A stretch of DNA of 64,000 nt from Perkinsela sp. pyNocScin1. Lineage: Eukaryota; Euglenozoa; Kinetoplastea; Prokinetoplastida; Perkinselidae. A model generated the notes under the pieces. That model ran no database searches and was not told the DNA's origin. It saw only the letters and a list, made by a program, of their open reading frames with translations. The position numbers and the translations under genes were made by a program. Where the stretch lies: the NCBI GenBank assembly GCA_964019655.1, contig CAXHTR010000004.1, forward strand, positions 682,001-746,000. The letters are read 5' to 3'. Of the stretch, positions 48,885 through 58,973 are shown piece after piece (positions within the stretch are counted from its first letter, which is position 1; each line of letters opens with the position of its first letter).

Positions 48885-50273
48885 ATGTTCACACTCTGCC
48901 TCGCTGCAGACTTTGATCGGAACCTCAGTCGGCTAGACCCCACGCTCCTCTCCGACCAGTCAAAAATGGAAATCGCCTTTGACAGCATCAAAAACAAGCG
49001 CAATATTGTCGACGCCAATGGCCACTACCTCGACATAGCGAACTGGGAGGGCGTGACCATAGACGAGCACGGATTGGTGAAAGAGCTCGTGTACTCATTG
49101 GACGCACCAGATGACTTCCACGCGCTTGGTGGCTCGATGCGTTTCGAATACTTACCGTACACCGTGTACGAAATCGAGCTCATCCATAACAAAATTGAGG
49201 GCACGCTCGACTTCCGAGACTTACCGACCGATCTCGAGATCCTCCGCCTCGACCATAACTTAATGCACGGGACTATTCAGACAGCGCATATACCCAGCAA
49301 GACGAAGTTTATTTACCTTCAGGAGAATGATTTTAGCGGAACAATCGACTTCAGCGCTATCCCAGAGTCTGTCGAAGATTTCAACGTCGTCGCCAATCGC
49401 TTCCACGGGGAAGCCGATTTCAGCAAGCTCAAAGCCAATTTCCAAAACGTCCGAATTCGAAGCAACCTTTTTACGGGGACGATCGCTCTCAGCAACCTGC
49501 CCAAGGCCATGCGGGTTGTGGACGTCGGTGAGAACAAGCTTGACGGTGAAATAGACCTCAAGCACTTGCCAGCAACAATGCGGCATCTCTGGCTAGACGA
49601 CAACGACTTCAAAGGGGAAATCGACACCGGTGCGCTCCCTGCCGATCTCAAAACGATTTTCTTGGGAATGAATCGATTCAAGGGTGAATTTAGCTTCGCA
49701 AAGCTCCCACGGACGCTCGAAAAGTTTCGCCTGGACGAGACCCAGTGTGTCGGGCCAGTGGTCGCCGCGGAGTTTCCGCGCTCTCTGCACATTTTAGCCC
49801 TCGACAGCGGTCGTTTCGGCGGAACGTTTGACTTTCCCGAGCTTCCACCGCAGCTGCAGGAGCTTCTGATTGAGCACAACAATTTTGAGGGGACTGTTGA
49901 CACGTCGAAACTGCCAAACTCGCTCGAGTACGTGCACATCCATGTCAATCGCTTTGAGGGGGCATTCGACTTCCGGACACTGCCAACAGCGCTTCGAGAA
50001 CTGTGCATCTACCGGAACCGTTTGAGCGGAAGCGTTGACCTCTCGAGCGTGCCACCCGCGCTCGTCGAAATCGACGCCGCACAAAATAATTTTAGGGCGC
50101 GTGTTGACCTGTCGAATTTGTCTCCACAGCTTCGCAGCATTGACTTTTCGGGCAATACGCTCGTTTTGCTGTACAATGTGCCACCAGATGTTGACGTGAA
50201 AGGCTCATTACACACAAATGGCCCTTTACTTCATATAGGGCGCACAGATGAAAATCCGCATAAGCAGAATTGA
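48885..50273 (+). CDS. Class A LRR protein, longest (about 15 repeats)
   Basis: 462 aa from ATG 48885 ('MFTLCLAADFDRNLSRLDP'). Head 'TLLSDQSKMEIAFDSIK'. Cys-less cap 'IANWEGVTIDEHGLVKEL'. Regular repeats follow from LPYTV to LSPQL. Two have degenerate centres (around 'RLDETQCVGPVVAAEFP' and 'LALDSGRFGGTFDF'). It ends with a short tail 'VDVKGSLHTNGPLLHIG' instead of DExG. Closest in plan to 26960 and to the hAT-interrupted pseudogene. Confidence 0.92.
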   Translation: MFTLCLAADFDRNLSRLDPTLLSDQSKMEIAFDSIKNKRNIVDANGHYLDIANWEGVTIDEHGLVKELVYSLDAPDDFHALGGSMRFEYLPYTVYEIELIHNKIEGTLDFRDLPTDLEILRLDHNLMHGTIQTAHIPSKTKFIYLQENDFSGTIDFSAIPESVEDFNVVANRFHGEADFSKLKANFQNVRIRSNLFTGTIALSNLPKAMRVVDVGENKLDGEIDLKHLPATMRHLWLDDNDFKGEIDTGALPADLKTIFLGMNRFKGEFSFAKLPRTLEKFRLDETQCVGPVVAAEFPRSLHILALDSGRFGGTFDFPELPPQLQELLIEHNNFEGTVDTSKLPNSLEYVHIHVNRFEGAFDFRTLPTALRELCIYRNRLSGSVDLSSVPPALVEIDAAQNNFRARVDLSNLSPQLRSIDFSGNTLVLLYNVPPDVDVKGSLHTNGPLLHIGRTDENPHKQN

Positions 50274-51050
50274 ATTAGAAGAAATTTAGTAAGACTTGAA
50301 GTAAGGTCTTTCAAGCTTTCTCTGATTTAGTGTATGTTTTGTTTTGCTTTACATTTTGATGCATTGAAGAAAAGATAATCAAAGGAAATGTCGACGCATA
50401 GCTCGAAGCAAACCGAACAGTATTCATCATATAAAGGGAGCCCACCTCGCAATAATTTGATAGATGATGCGTCGTTTGTTACCCTCGCGTATTGCCCTCA
50501 AACAGTTTTTTCTTGGTCGAGTACGTGAAAGTGAAATCTTTTATCGATGTTTTGGCTACAGGATAATGCGTTTTCGGGGGAAGTCGGTGTCACAAACATT
50601 CCTGAGAGTTTAGTGAATCTCAAGCTCTCACGGAACTTAATTGTGACGTTGAAGCACAAGAATGCAAGCATTGCGGTTCTATAGAATATGAATAATCTGA
50701 AAGTGTACGAAACTTGTTTGACTAAAATCAGTGTTCTGCGAGCTTTCTTATCTACGCGATGTAAAATGTTTGCCGAAAGTGCACTGAATCTCCTTTATGG
50801 TTCAATGGCAAAGCCATGCTTAAAGAAGGGCAAGTGAAAAATCATGAAAAGCTTATGATAGATGTCGGTTCATATGGTTTGCGTCTGCATAATACTTTCC
50901 GCATATAAATCTTTGAACGCATTCTCTGCCTGTAGCGAACTCTCCTCAGAATCTTCTTAATCCGATTCCAACTTCCTCTTTTCAAGTAAGTGCGGCATCA
51001 TATACATCACTTTACCAAAATACAATTTTTCTCATTTTTAATCAAATCCA
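50274..51050. other. Intergenic region with an LRR relic
   Basis: Apart from the relic at 50550-50684 nothing recognised. Confidence 0.5.
50550..50684 (+). pseudogene. Class A LRR relic
   Basis: 44 codons plus a stop: 'FWLQDNAFSGEVGVTNIPES' then 'LVNLKLSRNLIVTLK'. It has the repeat signature (NxFSGxV, IPxSLxxLxLxxN). No start, head or cap in register upstream. Probably the 3' end of a lost gene. Confidence 0.6.
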
Positions 51051-51731
51051 ATGCTCTTCTCCGTGCTTTCAATATTTCAAGCATCAGAATCTACTGATCT
51101 GCCTATGCGCCGCACCTTGCAACATCTGAGCATGGTCCGACTTTTTGATATTGATAACGAAGACGCATACACTGCCTTTGAGCGCAGAGTTCTAGCGCAG
51201 GAAAGTCCGAACGACGCATGCCGATGGGCGCATGTCGAGTGCTCAAGCACTGGTGAGGTCGTGCGCATAACCCAGGATAAATGCGCCTTTTAGTACAAAC
51301 GCTTGAAGATAGGCTGGTTGCCAAAGACACTGGAAAGCATAACGATCGTTCACTTGGAAATAAACGAAGGACTTGAGACTCGTACGCTTCCGCCTAATCT
51401 CACGTACTTTCATTTTGACGACTGTGCGCTTCGAGGGTCGGTGGAGCTTCGGACCCTGCCGAGCACTCTCATGTACTTTCTCGTGCCGAACAACTGTTTT
51501 GAGGGGGTGCTTCTCGTCGACAATCTGCCCAAAGGTATTCGAAAGATACACCTCGGCAACAACTGGATAGACAGCGTGCTTGTAATCAATACTGGAATTC
51601 CCGATTCGCTCCTTGAGCTTCACGTGACGTATATACGCAGACCTGTCAAAATAACAACGCTGCACCGTAGGGAGAAGTCTAACAGGTGCGTGCACAGTGA
51701 TGCATATCCAAGATACTTTTGTGGTGAGTAG
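51051..51731 (+). pseudogene. Class B LRR gene with an in-frame TAG
   Basis: ATG 51051, leader 'MLFSVLSIFQASESTDLP'. Head 'MRRTLQHLSMVRLFDID'. Cap 'DACRWAHVECSSTGEVVRI'. TAG at 51291-51293 follows 'DKCAF'. The frame then continues: 'KIGWLPKTLESITIVHLEI', 'LPPNLTYFHFDDCALRG', LPSTL, LPKGI and IPDSL. The C-terminus is short. One nonsense change separates it from an intact relative of 45888-46562. Confidence 0.8.
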
Positions 51732-51860
51732 CTAGCAATGAAATAGGTAAAATTCGACGAATCCTGCTTTTTCGTGCGCTTGTGTGACAAGATTTTCTTG
51801 TCCAGCTCGAGAGAGGTCTTTCACATACATTCCCACATTTCCTTTTATTTATCTGAAAAA

Positions 51861-52874
51861 ATGTTTCACACGCTTCTTATTCAACTCCACGCAGCAGAAT
51901 CTGGCATCGGCCGGTTTGACGCTGACTGTCTCACTGATCAGCAGCGCATGGAGCTCTTCATCAGAGATACCGACGACTTTACCAAGTCTCAGCTCAGGGA
52001 CGCTGCTGGCGACTTTCGCCCAGTCGCCAAGTGGCCAGGCGTTACGTGTGATGCGGACGATGCGATCGCGCGAATTCAGTTCACAACTTATCCAACTTTT
52101 ATTATCCGGGGATCACTGTCATTCGCCTACCTTCCGAAGACGCTCATCGGATTACTGATAAGTAGCAAGTACGTGTATGGGACGATTGACACAGAGCTGC
52201 TTCCCGAACACCTCGTGTCGCTCAGCGTGCCTGGGAACAACCTATCGGGGACATTAGCCTTCGATAGACTCCCAAAGAATTTGAGCGAGCTCATGCTGTA
52301 CTCCAATTCGTTTGAGGGAAGCGTCAACCTCGAAGCGCTGCCGGCCACGCTCAAAAACCTTGACATTCGCGAGAATAATTTTTCGGGCAGTGTCAGTCTC
52401 GAGAAACTTCCCCATACGATGGTCAACATCGATCTCGGCAAGAACAACTTTAAATGTGAAGTTTCGCTCAATAAGCTTCCAGCGACGCTTCAGTACATCT
52501 CACTCGCCAGAAATGCATTTTACGGCAGTGTGTCACTCAGCCACCTGCCGGAGATCCTGGACCTATCGCTCTACCACAATGATTTTAGCGGGGAGCTTTC
52601 ATTCGAAAATCTACCGCAGGAAATGGAGTCGCTGTGCATCGATGACAATAATTTTTCAGGGAAGTTTGAGCTGCTCGAGATTCCCGAAAGGCTCACTGTC
52701 TTCTCGGCAACAGCGAACAAATTTTCGGGGAAAGCGGTGATATATCGTGACGCGCTCTACTCGGTTGATATTGCTGGGAATGAGATCCTTTCAGTGGTGG
52801 ACGAGAACGGCGAGGAGTTTGCGATCAGGCTCGATGAGAAGGGGTTTGTGGAGACGTATGACTCGAAGCTGTAG
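51861..52874 (+). CDS. Class A LRR protein
   Basis: 337 aa from ATG 51861 ('MFHTLLIQLHAAESGIGRFD'). Head 'LTDQQRMELFIRDTDDFTK'. The cap 'VAKWPGVTCDADDAIARI' retains one Cys. Nine repeats (LPKTL to IPERL). Tail 'NEILSVVDENGEEFAIRLDE'. Close paralog of the minus-strand gene 10244-11266 over its whole length. 'CCTTTTATTTATCTG' precedes the ATG. Last gene of the plus-strand cluster. Confidence 0.92.
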   Translation: MFHTLLIQLHAAESGIGRFDADCLTDQQRMELFIRDTDDFTKSQLRDAAGDFRPVAKWPGVTCDADDAIARIQFTTYPTFIIRGSLSFAYLPKTLIGLLISSKYVYGTIDTELLPEHLVSLSVPGNNLSGTLAFDRLPKNLSELMLYSNSFEGSVNLEALPATLKNLDIRENNFSGSVSLEKLPHTMVNIDLGKNNFKCEVSLNKLPATLQYISLARNAFYGSVSLSHLPEILDLSLYHNDFSGELSFENLPQEMESLCIDDNNFSGKFELLEIPERLTVFSATANKFSGKAVIYRDALYSVDIAGNEILSVVDENGEEFAIRLDEKGFVETYDSKL

Positions 52875-53659
52875 AATTGAGTGATGAAAATGCGAAGAAA
52901 TGCAGCGCAGATGAATAATGAATCAATTTAAGAAGTAAGCTGAAACTCGCCATTAAGTGCTCGTTTTGAGGGGTGAAACTGTTCATTATCCGTTCAATTG
53001 TATTCTTTGTAATGTTCGAGGGTAGGGCGACTGATAATCAGTATAAATCATTGTATGCAATACTGATCTGCTGCATCGACGTATCTGTTGATCACACGAA
53101 TCTTCCAATGCTTCGAATTCAGTTTATTGAGGGCCTGGTCCAATAGTACGAGCCAGTCGAGTTGATTTAATATGAATGTTTTAGAGATACTAATCGCAAA
53201 CATTTTCTAGAGATCAGCATTTCCAGAGATCGCAAAAATCTCTTTGGGATACCATGAAGGACTCAAATTTAGTGAAGAGAAGTTTCGTCCGCTCAAACTC
53301 ATATTTCTTACGGCATTTGAAGAGTCTGATAGATAGTGGTGTATCCACTATTGATACCAATCGAGCATCAAATTGCATGAACTTCTATTAACATGATACG
53401 CAGTTAAAATATTCTTTCGATCGATAACAAATTCTTTTCATTACCTTCCATCTTTTACAATGCTTTCTGCTTCAATGATGCTTTAAACACATCTCGAAAA
53501 AATCGAGCGAAACATTAACTTAGATTTTTTTCAAAATTTGAATAGAATTGCAGACCTGGCAGAGATAATTAGTCGACAGAAGATTACTACTTTGTTCTAC
53601 TCATTTGTCTCACCTCTTGCGAAGACGCGGGTCATCAATTAACTCATTGCATTTCACAG
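52875..53659. other. Convergent strand-switch region
   Basis: 785 bases between two facing gene ends. AT-rich, no coding or repeat signal recognised. Confidence 0.55.
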
Positions 53660-54313
53660 TCAAGGGGTCAATGAATAAGTGAATGAGATCGATGTCCCTG
53701 CTCGCATTGAAAACCCGTTATTCACTTCCGTTACAGAATCATTCGCTCGCTTGATGGGCCCAACTGCATTGTCAAAGAGATATATTCCTTCGATTGCACT
53801 CGAAAGCTGTCCGTAGTACACAACCTCCTGCTCGATTCGGTTTCTGCCGACGTTGAGCTTCTTGAGTGTCCCCGGGAGGTGAAAGAGACCGATTGGCCCT
53901 ATGAGCTCATTTTGCATCAAATCAAGACACTGCAGTTTTGCTGGCAGAACTGATAGATCAAGACTTCCTTGGCACTGGTTGTAGCTCATATTGATATACA
54001 CCGATTCTCTTGAAAATTGACGACAGTCGAGTCTCGAAAATTGCTGGCAGCGTGATATGGTGAGCCTTTGCACAGTGGGCGGTACGTACGAAAGCTTCAG
54101 GGGGCCACATTCCTCGCCCATAATGTTTATTTCTTCAACAATGCCGCTCGTACATTTGACACAGTACCAGTTATCACATGTGTTGCTATGGATACGGTTC
54201 TGCGAAGTTCGTAGAAGAAAGTCAATGTATGCGGAGTGAAAGAAACGCTGCATGAGAAAATCTTGGCGTGCTTCGATGTCGGGATCTGAGCATAAAAGCG
54301 CTATGAGAAACAT
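53660..54313 (-). CDS. Short class B LRR protein
   Basis: 217 aa, ATG 54313, leader 'MFLIALLCSDPDIEARQD'. Head 'FLMQRFFHSAYIDF'. Cap 'DNWYCVKCTSGIVEEI' with rearranged cysteines. 'LSYVPPTVQRLTISRCQQF' opens the repeats, then LPAKL ('CLDLMQNELIGPIGL') and LPGTL ('KLNVGRNRIEQEVVYYG'). It ends with a polar tail. Pairs with the next gene (54417). Confidence 0.87.
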   Translation of the reverse strand: MFLIALLCSDPDIEARQDFLMQRFFHSAYIDFLLRTSQNRIHSNTCDNWYCVKCTSGIVEEINIMGEECGPLKLSYVPPTVQRLTISRCQQFSRLDCRQFSRESVYINMSYNQCQGSLDLSVLPAKLQCLDLMQNELIGPIGLFHLPGTLKKLNVGRNRIEQEVVYYGQLSSAIEGIYLFDNAVGPIKRANDSVTEVNNGFSMRAGTSISFTYSLTP

Positions 54314-54416
54314 TTAAGGTGAGGTCGGGAAATTTCATATTGGGAAAGCTTGAGAATGACGCAAGATTAAGCTTTTTGAAGCTTTGAAAGTTTCATGTGA
54401 AAACTTGAAAATAAAA

Positions 54417-55076
54417 TTAATCTTCCTCCTTTGCCTTTTCGACTAATTCTTTGACTATACGCTCGTCAAATATCGATGGGTCTGCTCCTTTGACATCCGA
54501 GCTGATCGGCAAAATTTTCTCGAGTGTATTTCCGGATAAGTACAGACCAGTAAGTCGCGAAGGAAGATCCCCATAGTAGACGTTCTTCTGGGCGATGCGG
54601 TTGCCCATCAGGTTCATCTTCTCGAGCGTTTCTGGGAGGTCGAGGAGGACGATGGGGCCCGTCAGCAAGTTGCTCATCAGGTTGATTTCGGCGAGCTTTC
54701 GAGGCAAAGCGCTGAGCTCAAGTGACCCGATGTATTTGTTAATGCTCAGGTTGATCTTTCGGGCATCCCGAGGGAGATAGCGGCAGTAAAGATTCTCTGA
54801 CTGCTGGCAAGCGTTCAGCGTCAGCTCACGCACGGTCTGCGGGACTTTGGAGAGGTGGAGCCTCCCTGGGTTATCAAACGAAAAGGAAATGATCTCGACG
54901 ACGCCGCTGTAGCACGTGATCCCTGTCCAGTTGTTGCAGGGGTTATTTTCAGGTTCCTGCTTGGAAATTCGACGGTAGAAGGCGAAGTCAGCGTGGGCGA
55001 AGAAATTACGCATGAGGTGGAGCTGAAACCCGTGTTTGATGTCCGAGTCGGCCGTGAGAAGCAGCAGACTAAGCAT
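54417..55076 (-). CDS. Short class B LRR protein
   Basis: 219 aa from ATG 55076 ('MLSLLLLTADSDIKHGFQ'); the longer frame to 55172 starts with TTG. Head 'LHLMRNFFAHADFAFY'. Cap 'NPCNNWTGITCYSGVVEI'. 'LSKVPQTVRELTLNACQQS', LPRDA, LPRKL ('EINLMSNLLTGPIVL') and LPETL ('KMNLMGNRIAQKNVYYG'). Acidic end 'LVEKAKEED'. Tandem sister of 53660-54313, about 100 bases away. Confidence 0.88.
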   Translation of the reverse strand: MLSLLLLTADSDIKHGFQLHLMRNFFAHADFAFYRRISKQEPENNPCNNWTGITCYSGVVEIISFSFDNPGRLHLSKVPQTVRELTLNACQQSENLYCRYLPRDARKINLSINKYIGSLELSALPRKLAEINLMSNLLTGPIVLLDLPETLEKMNLMGNRIAQKNVYYGDLPSRLTGLYLSGNTLEKILPISSDVKGADPSIFDERIVKELVEKAKEED

Positions 55077-55218
55077 ATAATATTTGAGGAAAAAGGTAAG
55101 AAAAGGTGATTTCTCTGTCTTTGGATCGTCCAACACCGGTGAGATGCAATTCTTGAAGTTCGTCTTTCGCAATTATGAAAAAAGGACAGAATCTGTAACC
55201 TGCAAGTACCTCCGTTAA

Positions 55219-55317
55219 TTAAACTGCAAGTACCTCCATTAAAGCTTGGTCAGAGAGCGACTCAGGGTTAAGGCGCCCGAGTGATGGATCGACGGCAGAC
55301 AATACGTGCAAAAACAT
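55219..55317 (-). pseudogene. Head-only class A fragment (32 codons)
   Basis: ATG 55317: leader 'MFLHVLSAVDPSLGRLNPE', head 'SLSDQALMEVLAV', then TAA. It is a perfect class A leader and head with nothing after it. The break lies at a 19-base direct repeat ('tgcaagtacctccgttaa', 55201-55217 and 55225-55241). A truncated gene or a leftover of recombination. Confidence 0.75.
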
Positions 55318-55743
55318 TTTAAAGTACAAGTCTCAAGAGTAGAGACGCATTTTATACGGAAAACGGATCTCAATGCGCACGAGGAGCCCAAAGTCAGTGA
55401 CATATTTACGAACTATCAATGTACTAAAAGATAGAACATAAGACCCATCAATTCGTATGCAATCGAGAGATGAGCTGCTTAACTGAATGGTCTGTTTCCC
55501 TTAAATGCATGATATGAACCTGCAACGGCTTGAAACAGTCTGACTACCGCGTCAAAAAGATAGATCTTGACTATTCAACTTCGGACAAAGACCCCAATCG
55601 ATGCTCACTATTCAAAGAATTGATTTCTAAAGCCATCGAACGCTCTTGCCCGTTCTTCGCTTGAAACGTATCAGTCAAGAATTTCACGATGAAAGGATTC
55701 CGAAATGTAGCGCTGCACTAATTTGCACTTGTTTACCGAATTG
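55318..55743. other. Intergenic region
   Basis: No gene or repeat recognised. Confidence 0.5.
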
Positions 55744-56561
55744 CTACGTATACCGCTTTCCATTTTCATCGACTTTCCATTCAATCTTATTGTTCAAAAG
55801 AAATACTTTCTTGCACATGGAGCGCTCCACGGTCGCAATCCCTGTAAAATTGTTCTCAGAGGCCGAAACCCTATACAGCGTCCACGGTGCGCCCACGATG
55901 CGAAATTCCCCGCAGAATTTATTTCCCCGAATTTCGAGAACGCGGAGTTTGGGAGGCAGGTGGCACAGGTCAACTTCCCCGCTCAGCCGATTGTTCGAGA
56001 TGTCAAGATCGTGCAGGTGTTCTGGAAGCTTTGACAAGACGACGACCCCGCAAACGCATTAGTGTGCAGTAAAATCCCTTTGCTTTTTGGTGGGAGATCT
56101 TCAAGATTCAGTGTACCTGAGAAATTGCCCTTCGAGATGTTCAGATAGGTAAATACAGACTTTGGCAGATTCTCGAGCGCAACTGTGCCCGAGAGTGCTG
56201 TCTGGAACAAAATGAGCTCTTTGAGGCACACCGGAAGCTTCTCTGTATCGAGCGTTCCCTCGAGTGAGCTACACGCCCATACGATGAAATGCGTCATTTT
56301 GGCTGGCATGAAGTCCAGAGCGATTGTCCCTAAGAATTTCTTCTCCCAGCGGACGAGGTACGGCTCATTAGAAGCGTTCGTTTTGACACCCTTCCACTGC
56401 CGAACTTCGCGAAACATTCCTTCACTATCCTGGAAGTACGCTTTCGCTGCGGGCGTGAGATCGGCGACGAGGAGCTCCATTTTCTGCTGATCAGTCAGTG
56501 TGCTGCGGTCGATGCGGCCAAGCGCATCGTCGGCTGCTTGGAGCCAAAATGTTGAAAGCAT
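55744..56561 (-). pseudogene. Class A LRR gene with a -1 frameshift
   Basis: ATG 56561 ('MLSTFWLQAADDALGRID'), head 'LTDQQKMELLVADLTP', Cys-less cap 'VRQWKGVKTNASNEPYLV'. Repeats MPAKM, LPVCL, LPKSV and LPPKS to 'LLHTNAFAG'. At the CCCC run 56046-56049 one base is missing; the next frame continues 'LSKLPEHLHDLDISNNRLSG', LPPKL, 'APWTLYRVSASENNFTG' and the tail 'IEWKVDENGKRYT'. Recent loss or sequencing error. Confidence 0.78.
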
Positions 56562-56759
56562 TCTTTGAATTTGATAACAAAGACTGAAGGTGTACAAAGA
56601 ATCGACGAGAGACTGAATGATGACAATTTTCTACCAATATATTTTTATCACCATTTCATCTGATCCAGATCTTTCTCAGGCGTTAGGTACACCTGTGCCT
56701 TTGTTTTGTCTGCAAAGCAATAAATGTCTTTAAGGATCTACAACCCAACGCCCCAATCT

Positions 56760-57665
56760 TTAATCGAAGTCACCGAACGCACCGAAGTCGTCGTCGTCAT
56801 CAGAAAACTCGACGATGCAGCTCTCGCTATTCGGATGTGGCTCCCCATTCTCATCCAACACACTTGTAATTGCATTCTTTGTCAAGAGCAAGCATGTCGC
56901 ATCCCATGCCCTTTTGACTATCGCGGTACCCAAAAATTTATTATCGTTTGCACATATCTGCGAAAGTCCGTTTGGTGGATTTTTGAGTATGAAACTGCCG
57001 CAAAACGAATTTTCCTCGATGCGGAGGTCAGAAAGGCTTTCTGGAAGGCCAGTGAAGGAGAGCTCCCCTGAAAAATTATTTTTGGAGATGTTCAGTACTT
57101 GAAGTTTGTTCGGAAGACTATCGAGCCGAATACTACCAATAAATTGATTGCCACTGATATCAAAATAATTCAGTTCTGGAGGAAGTGCTGATAAATCACA
57201 GCTGCCGCTCAGTCGATTCTTTGCGAGGATGCACTGTATCAAAATCGCAGGCAAATTTGTAAAATCAACGCCACCGTGAAATTCATGGCCAAGAAGTGAG
57301 AAGAAAGCCAGACTATCAGGCAGGTATGCTGTCTCAATAGTTCCACCAACCATTTCGGCAAACTTTGGTGGCTCATTTCGATTTATTTGAAAGCTTTTGA
57401 CGTTTTGAGGAATGTACGAGAGGGAAACTGTCCCCTCCATCCCTTCAATAAAATCTATCTCAGTAACATTTTTCTCTGCATCACACGAGACACCTCTCCA
57501 ATCGCAGACATCGAGATAAGAGCCATTACGGTCTTGAAAGTGCCTTGTCGATGCATCAGAGAGGCCCTGCACAAGGACTTCCATGCACTTCTGGTCAGAC
57601 ATGCTATTGTAGCTTGTGCGATCGAAAGATGTGTCGATGGTGATAAAACTCAGGATTTGGAACAT
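56760..57665 (-). CDS. Class A LRR protein
   Basis: 301 aa from ATG 57665 ('MFQILSFITIDTSFDRTS'); upstream in-frame starts add up to 33 residues. Head 'SMSDQKCMEVLVQGL'. Cap 'CDWRGVSCDAEKNVTEI'. Repeats IPQNV, LPDSL, LPAIL, LPPEL, LPNKL, LPESL, PPNGL. Tail 'ITSVLDENGEPHPNSESC' followed by the acidic end 'FSDDDDDFGAFGDFD'. Confidence 0.9.
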   Translation of the reverse strand: MFQILSFITIDTSFDRTSYNSMSDQKCMEVLVQGLSDASTRHFQDRNGSYLDVCDWRGVSCDAEKNVTEIDFIEGMEGTVSLSYIPQNVKSFQINRNEPPKFAEMVGGTIETAYLPDSLAFFSLLGHEFHGGVDFTNLPAILIQCILAKNRLSGSCDLSALPPELNYFDISGNQFIGSIRLDSLPNKLQVLNISKNNFSGELSFTGLPESLSDLRIEENSFCGSFILKNPPNGLSQICANDNKFLGTAIVKRAWDATCLLLTKNAITSVLDENGEPHPNSESCIVEFSDDDDDFGAFGDFD

Positions 57666-58035
57666 CTGTGTGTTTTTCGTGAAATAATAAGACATAGGAT
57701 ACTTCAGAAAACATTCACTCATGTGTTTTTTGCTTTTGATAGAAAAATGAGCCCTTACAATCACAATTAAATAATCATTATGTACGATTGGTTTGATTGG
57801 TTCTGGGGCATCGAATATCTTGTGTCTTGATCAAAACTTTCCTACACCTACCAAAGAGGATTGAGGAATAGTATTTACTATCGTCACAGCCACAGCTATA
57901 TCTTGTGCAATCATTTATTCGCATGAAGAAGCGTAGAATTGAAAAAATATAAAACTTGAAGGTCAATGAAGAGCTTGCACCCGAAAACTATCAGAACCTT
58001 CAAATTCTTAATCATATTCTCATATCTAATTTTAC
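57666..58035. other. Intergenic region
   Basis: Nothing recognised. Confidence 0.5.
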
Positions 58036-58881
58036 TCATGCTTTTCTCTGCTGCTGCGGCATCTGGATAGTCCAATAACCCATTGAATAGTTATCACTGA
58101 GAAAGACATCTTCGCCCGAATGAAACTTGACTTTCCCAAAAGTCTTGTCAACATAGATATATCGAATGCCGTCGAAATCTTCGATGACAAGCTCCTCCTG
58201 CGCAAATTTGTTGCCTTGAAGCGAAACATAGCAGATGCTATTTGGAATTTGCCGTAAGTCGATGGTCCCCGAAAAAGCGTTGTTCTGTAAGATCAGATTA
58301 TAAAGCTCGGGCCCTAGATTGGTCAGATCGATCGATCCCGAAAAATCATTTGCTGCTGCCTTCAGAAGCACAAGTTTTTGCGGCGCACCTGCGAGCGCAA
58401 AACTTCCGCTAAATTTATTCTTGGTAATTTCAAGGACCATCAGTGTCTTTGGAAGGCCCGCTACATCGAAAGTCCCTGAGAGAGAATTCGCACTTACATG
58501 AAACTTTTCGAGCGTGCGTGGTAGGGTGCTCGTTTCCACAGTGCCTTCGAGCTGCATTTCCTCTATTGCAAACTGGACCAAGTGCGGTGGTAAGTAGAGC
58601 AAGTCGATGGACCCTCCTGGCTGGAAAACACTTTCATCAAGGTCAAAATAGTAGTCTGTGTCGACCGACCATGCAATGTGTGTGATATTGCCTGTATCGT
58701 CTCGTTTCAGCCCATCCCACTCGCTGATATTTTTAAAGTCGCCGTTTTTATCGAGAACCGATTCGTGATCATCGATATTGGAGACGAGAAGCTCCATAAG
58801 CGTTTGCTCGGGGAGCTCGTGAACATTGATGCGGCCGCAAAAATCTGTGGCTATGAGCGTATACGAAGATAGTTGGAGCAT
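58036..58881 (-). CDS. Class A LRR protein
   Basis: 281 aa from ATG 58881 ('MLQLSSYTLIATDFCGRIN'). Head 'ELPEQTLMELLVSNID'. The cap 'ISEWDGLKRDDTGNITHI' has no Cys. Seven repeats (LPPHL, LPRTL, LPKTL, APQKL, LGPEL, IPNSI and one more). The C-terminus is unusual: 'YIYVDKTFGKVKFHSGED' then 'MGYWTIQMPQQQRKA'. A similar final domain is not obvious elsewhere in the window. Confidence 0.9.
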   Translation of the reverse strand: MLQLSSYTLIATDFCGRINVHELPEQTLMELLVSNIDDHESVLDKNGDFKNISEWDGLKRDDTGNITHIAWSVDTDYYFDLDESVFQPGGSIDLLYLPPHLVQFAIEEMQLEGTVETSTLPRTLEKFHVSANSLSGTFDVAGLPKTLMVLEITKNKFSGSFALAGAPQKLVLLKAAANDFSGSIDLTNLGPELYNLILQNNAFSGTIDLRQIPNSICYVSLQGNKFAQEELVIEDFDGIRYIYVDKTFGKVKFHSGEDVFLSDNYSMGYWTIQMPQQQRKA

Positions 58882-58973
58882 GATCAGTCTGCTATGAAAA
58901 GAGATGAGATAGAACAAAGATAAAGATGAACTTGCATACTGCAGTTAACGAAAAGCTGAATCTTTCCTACATA

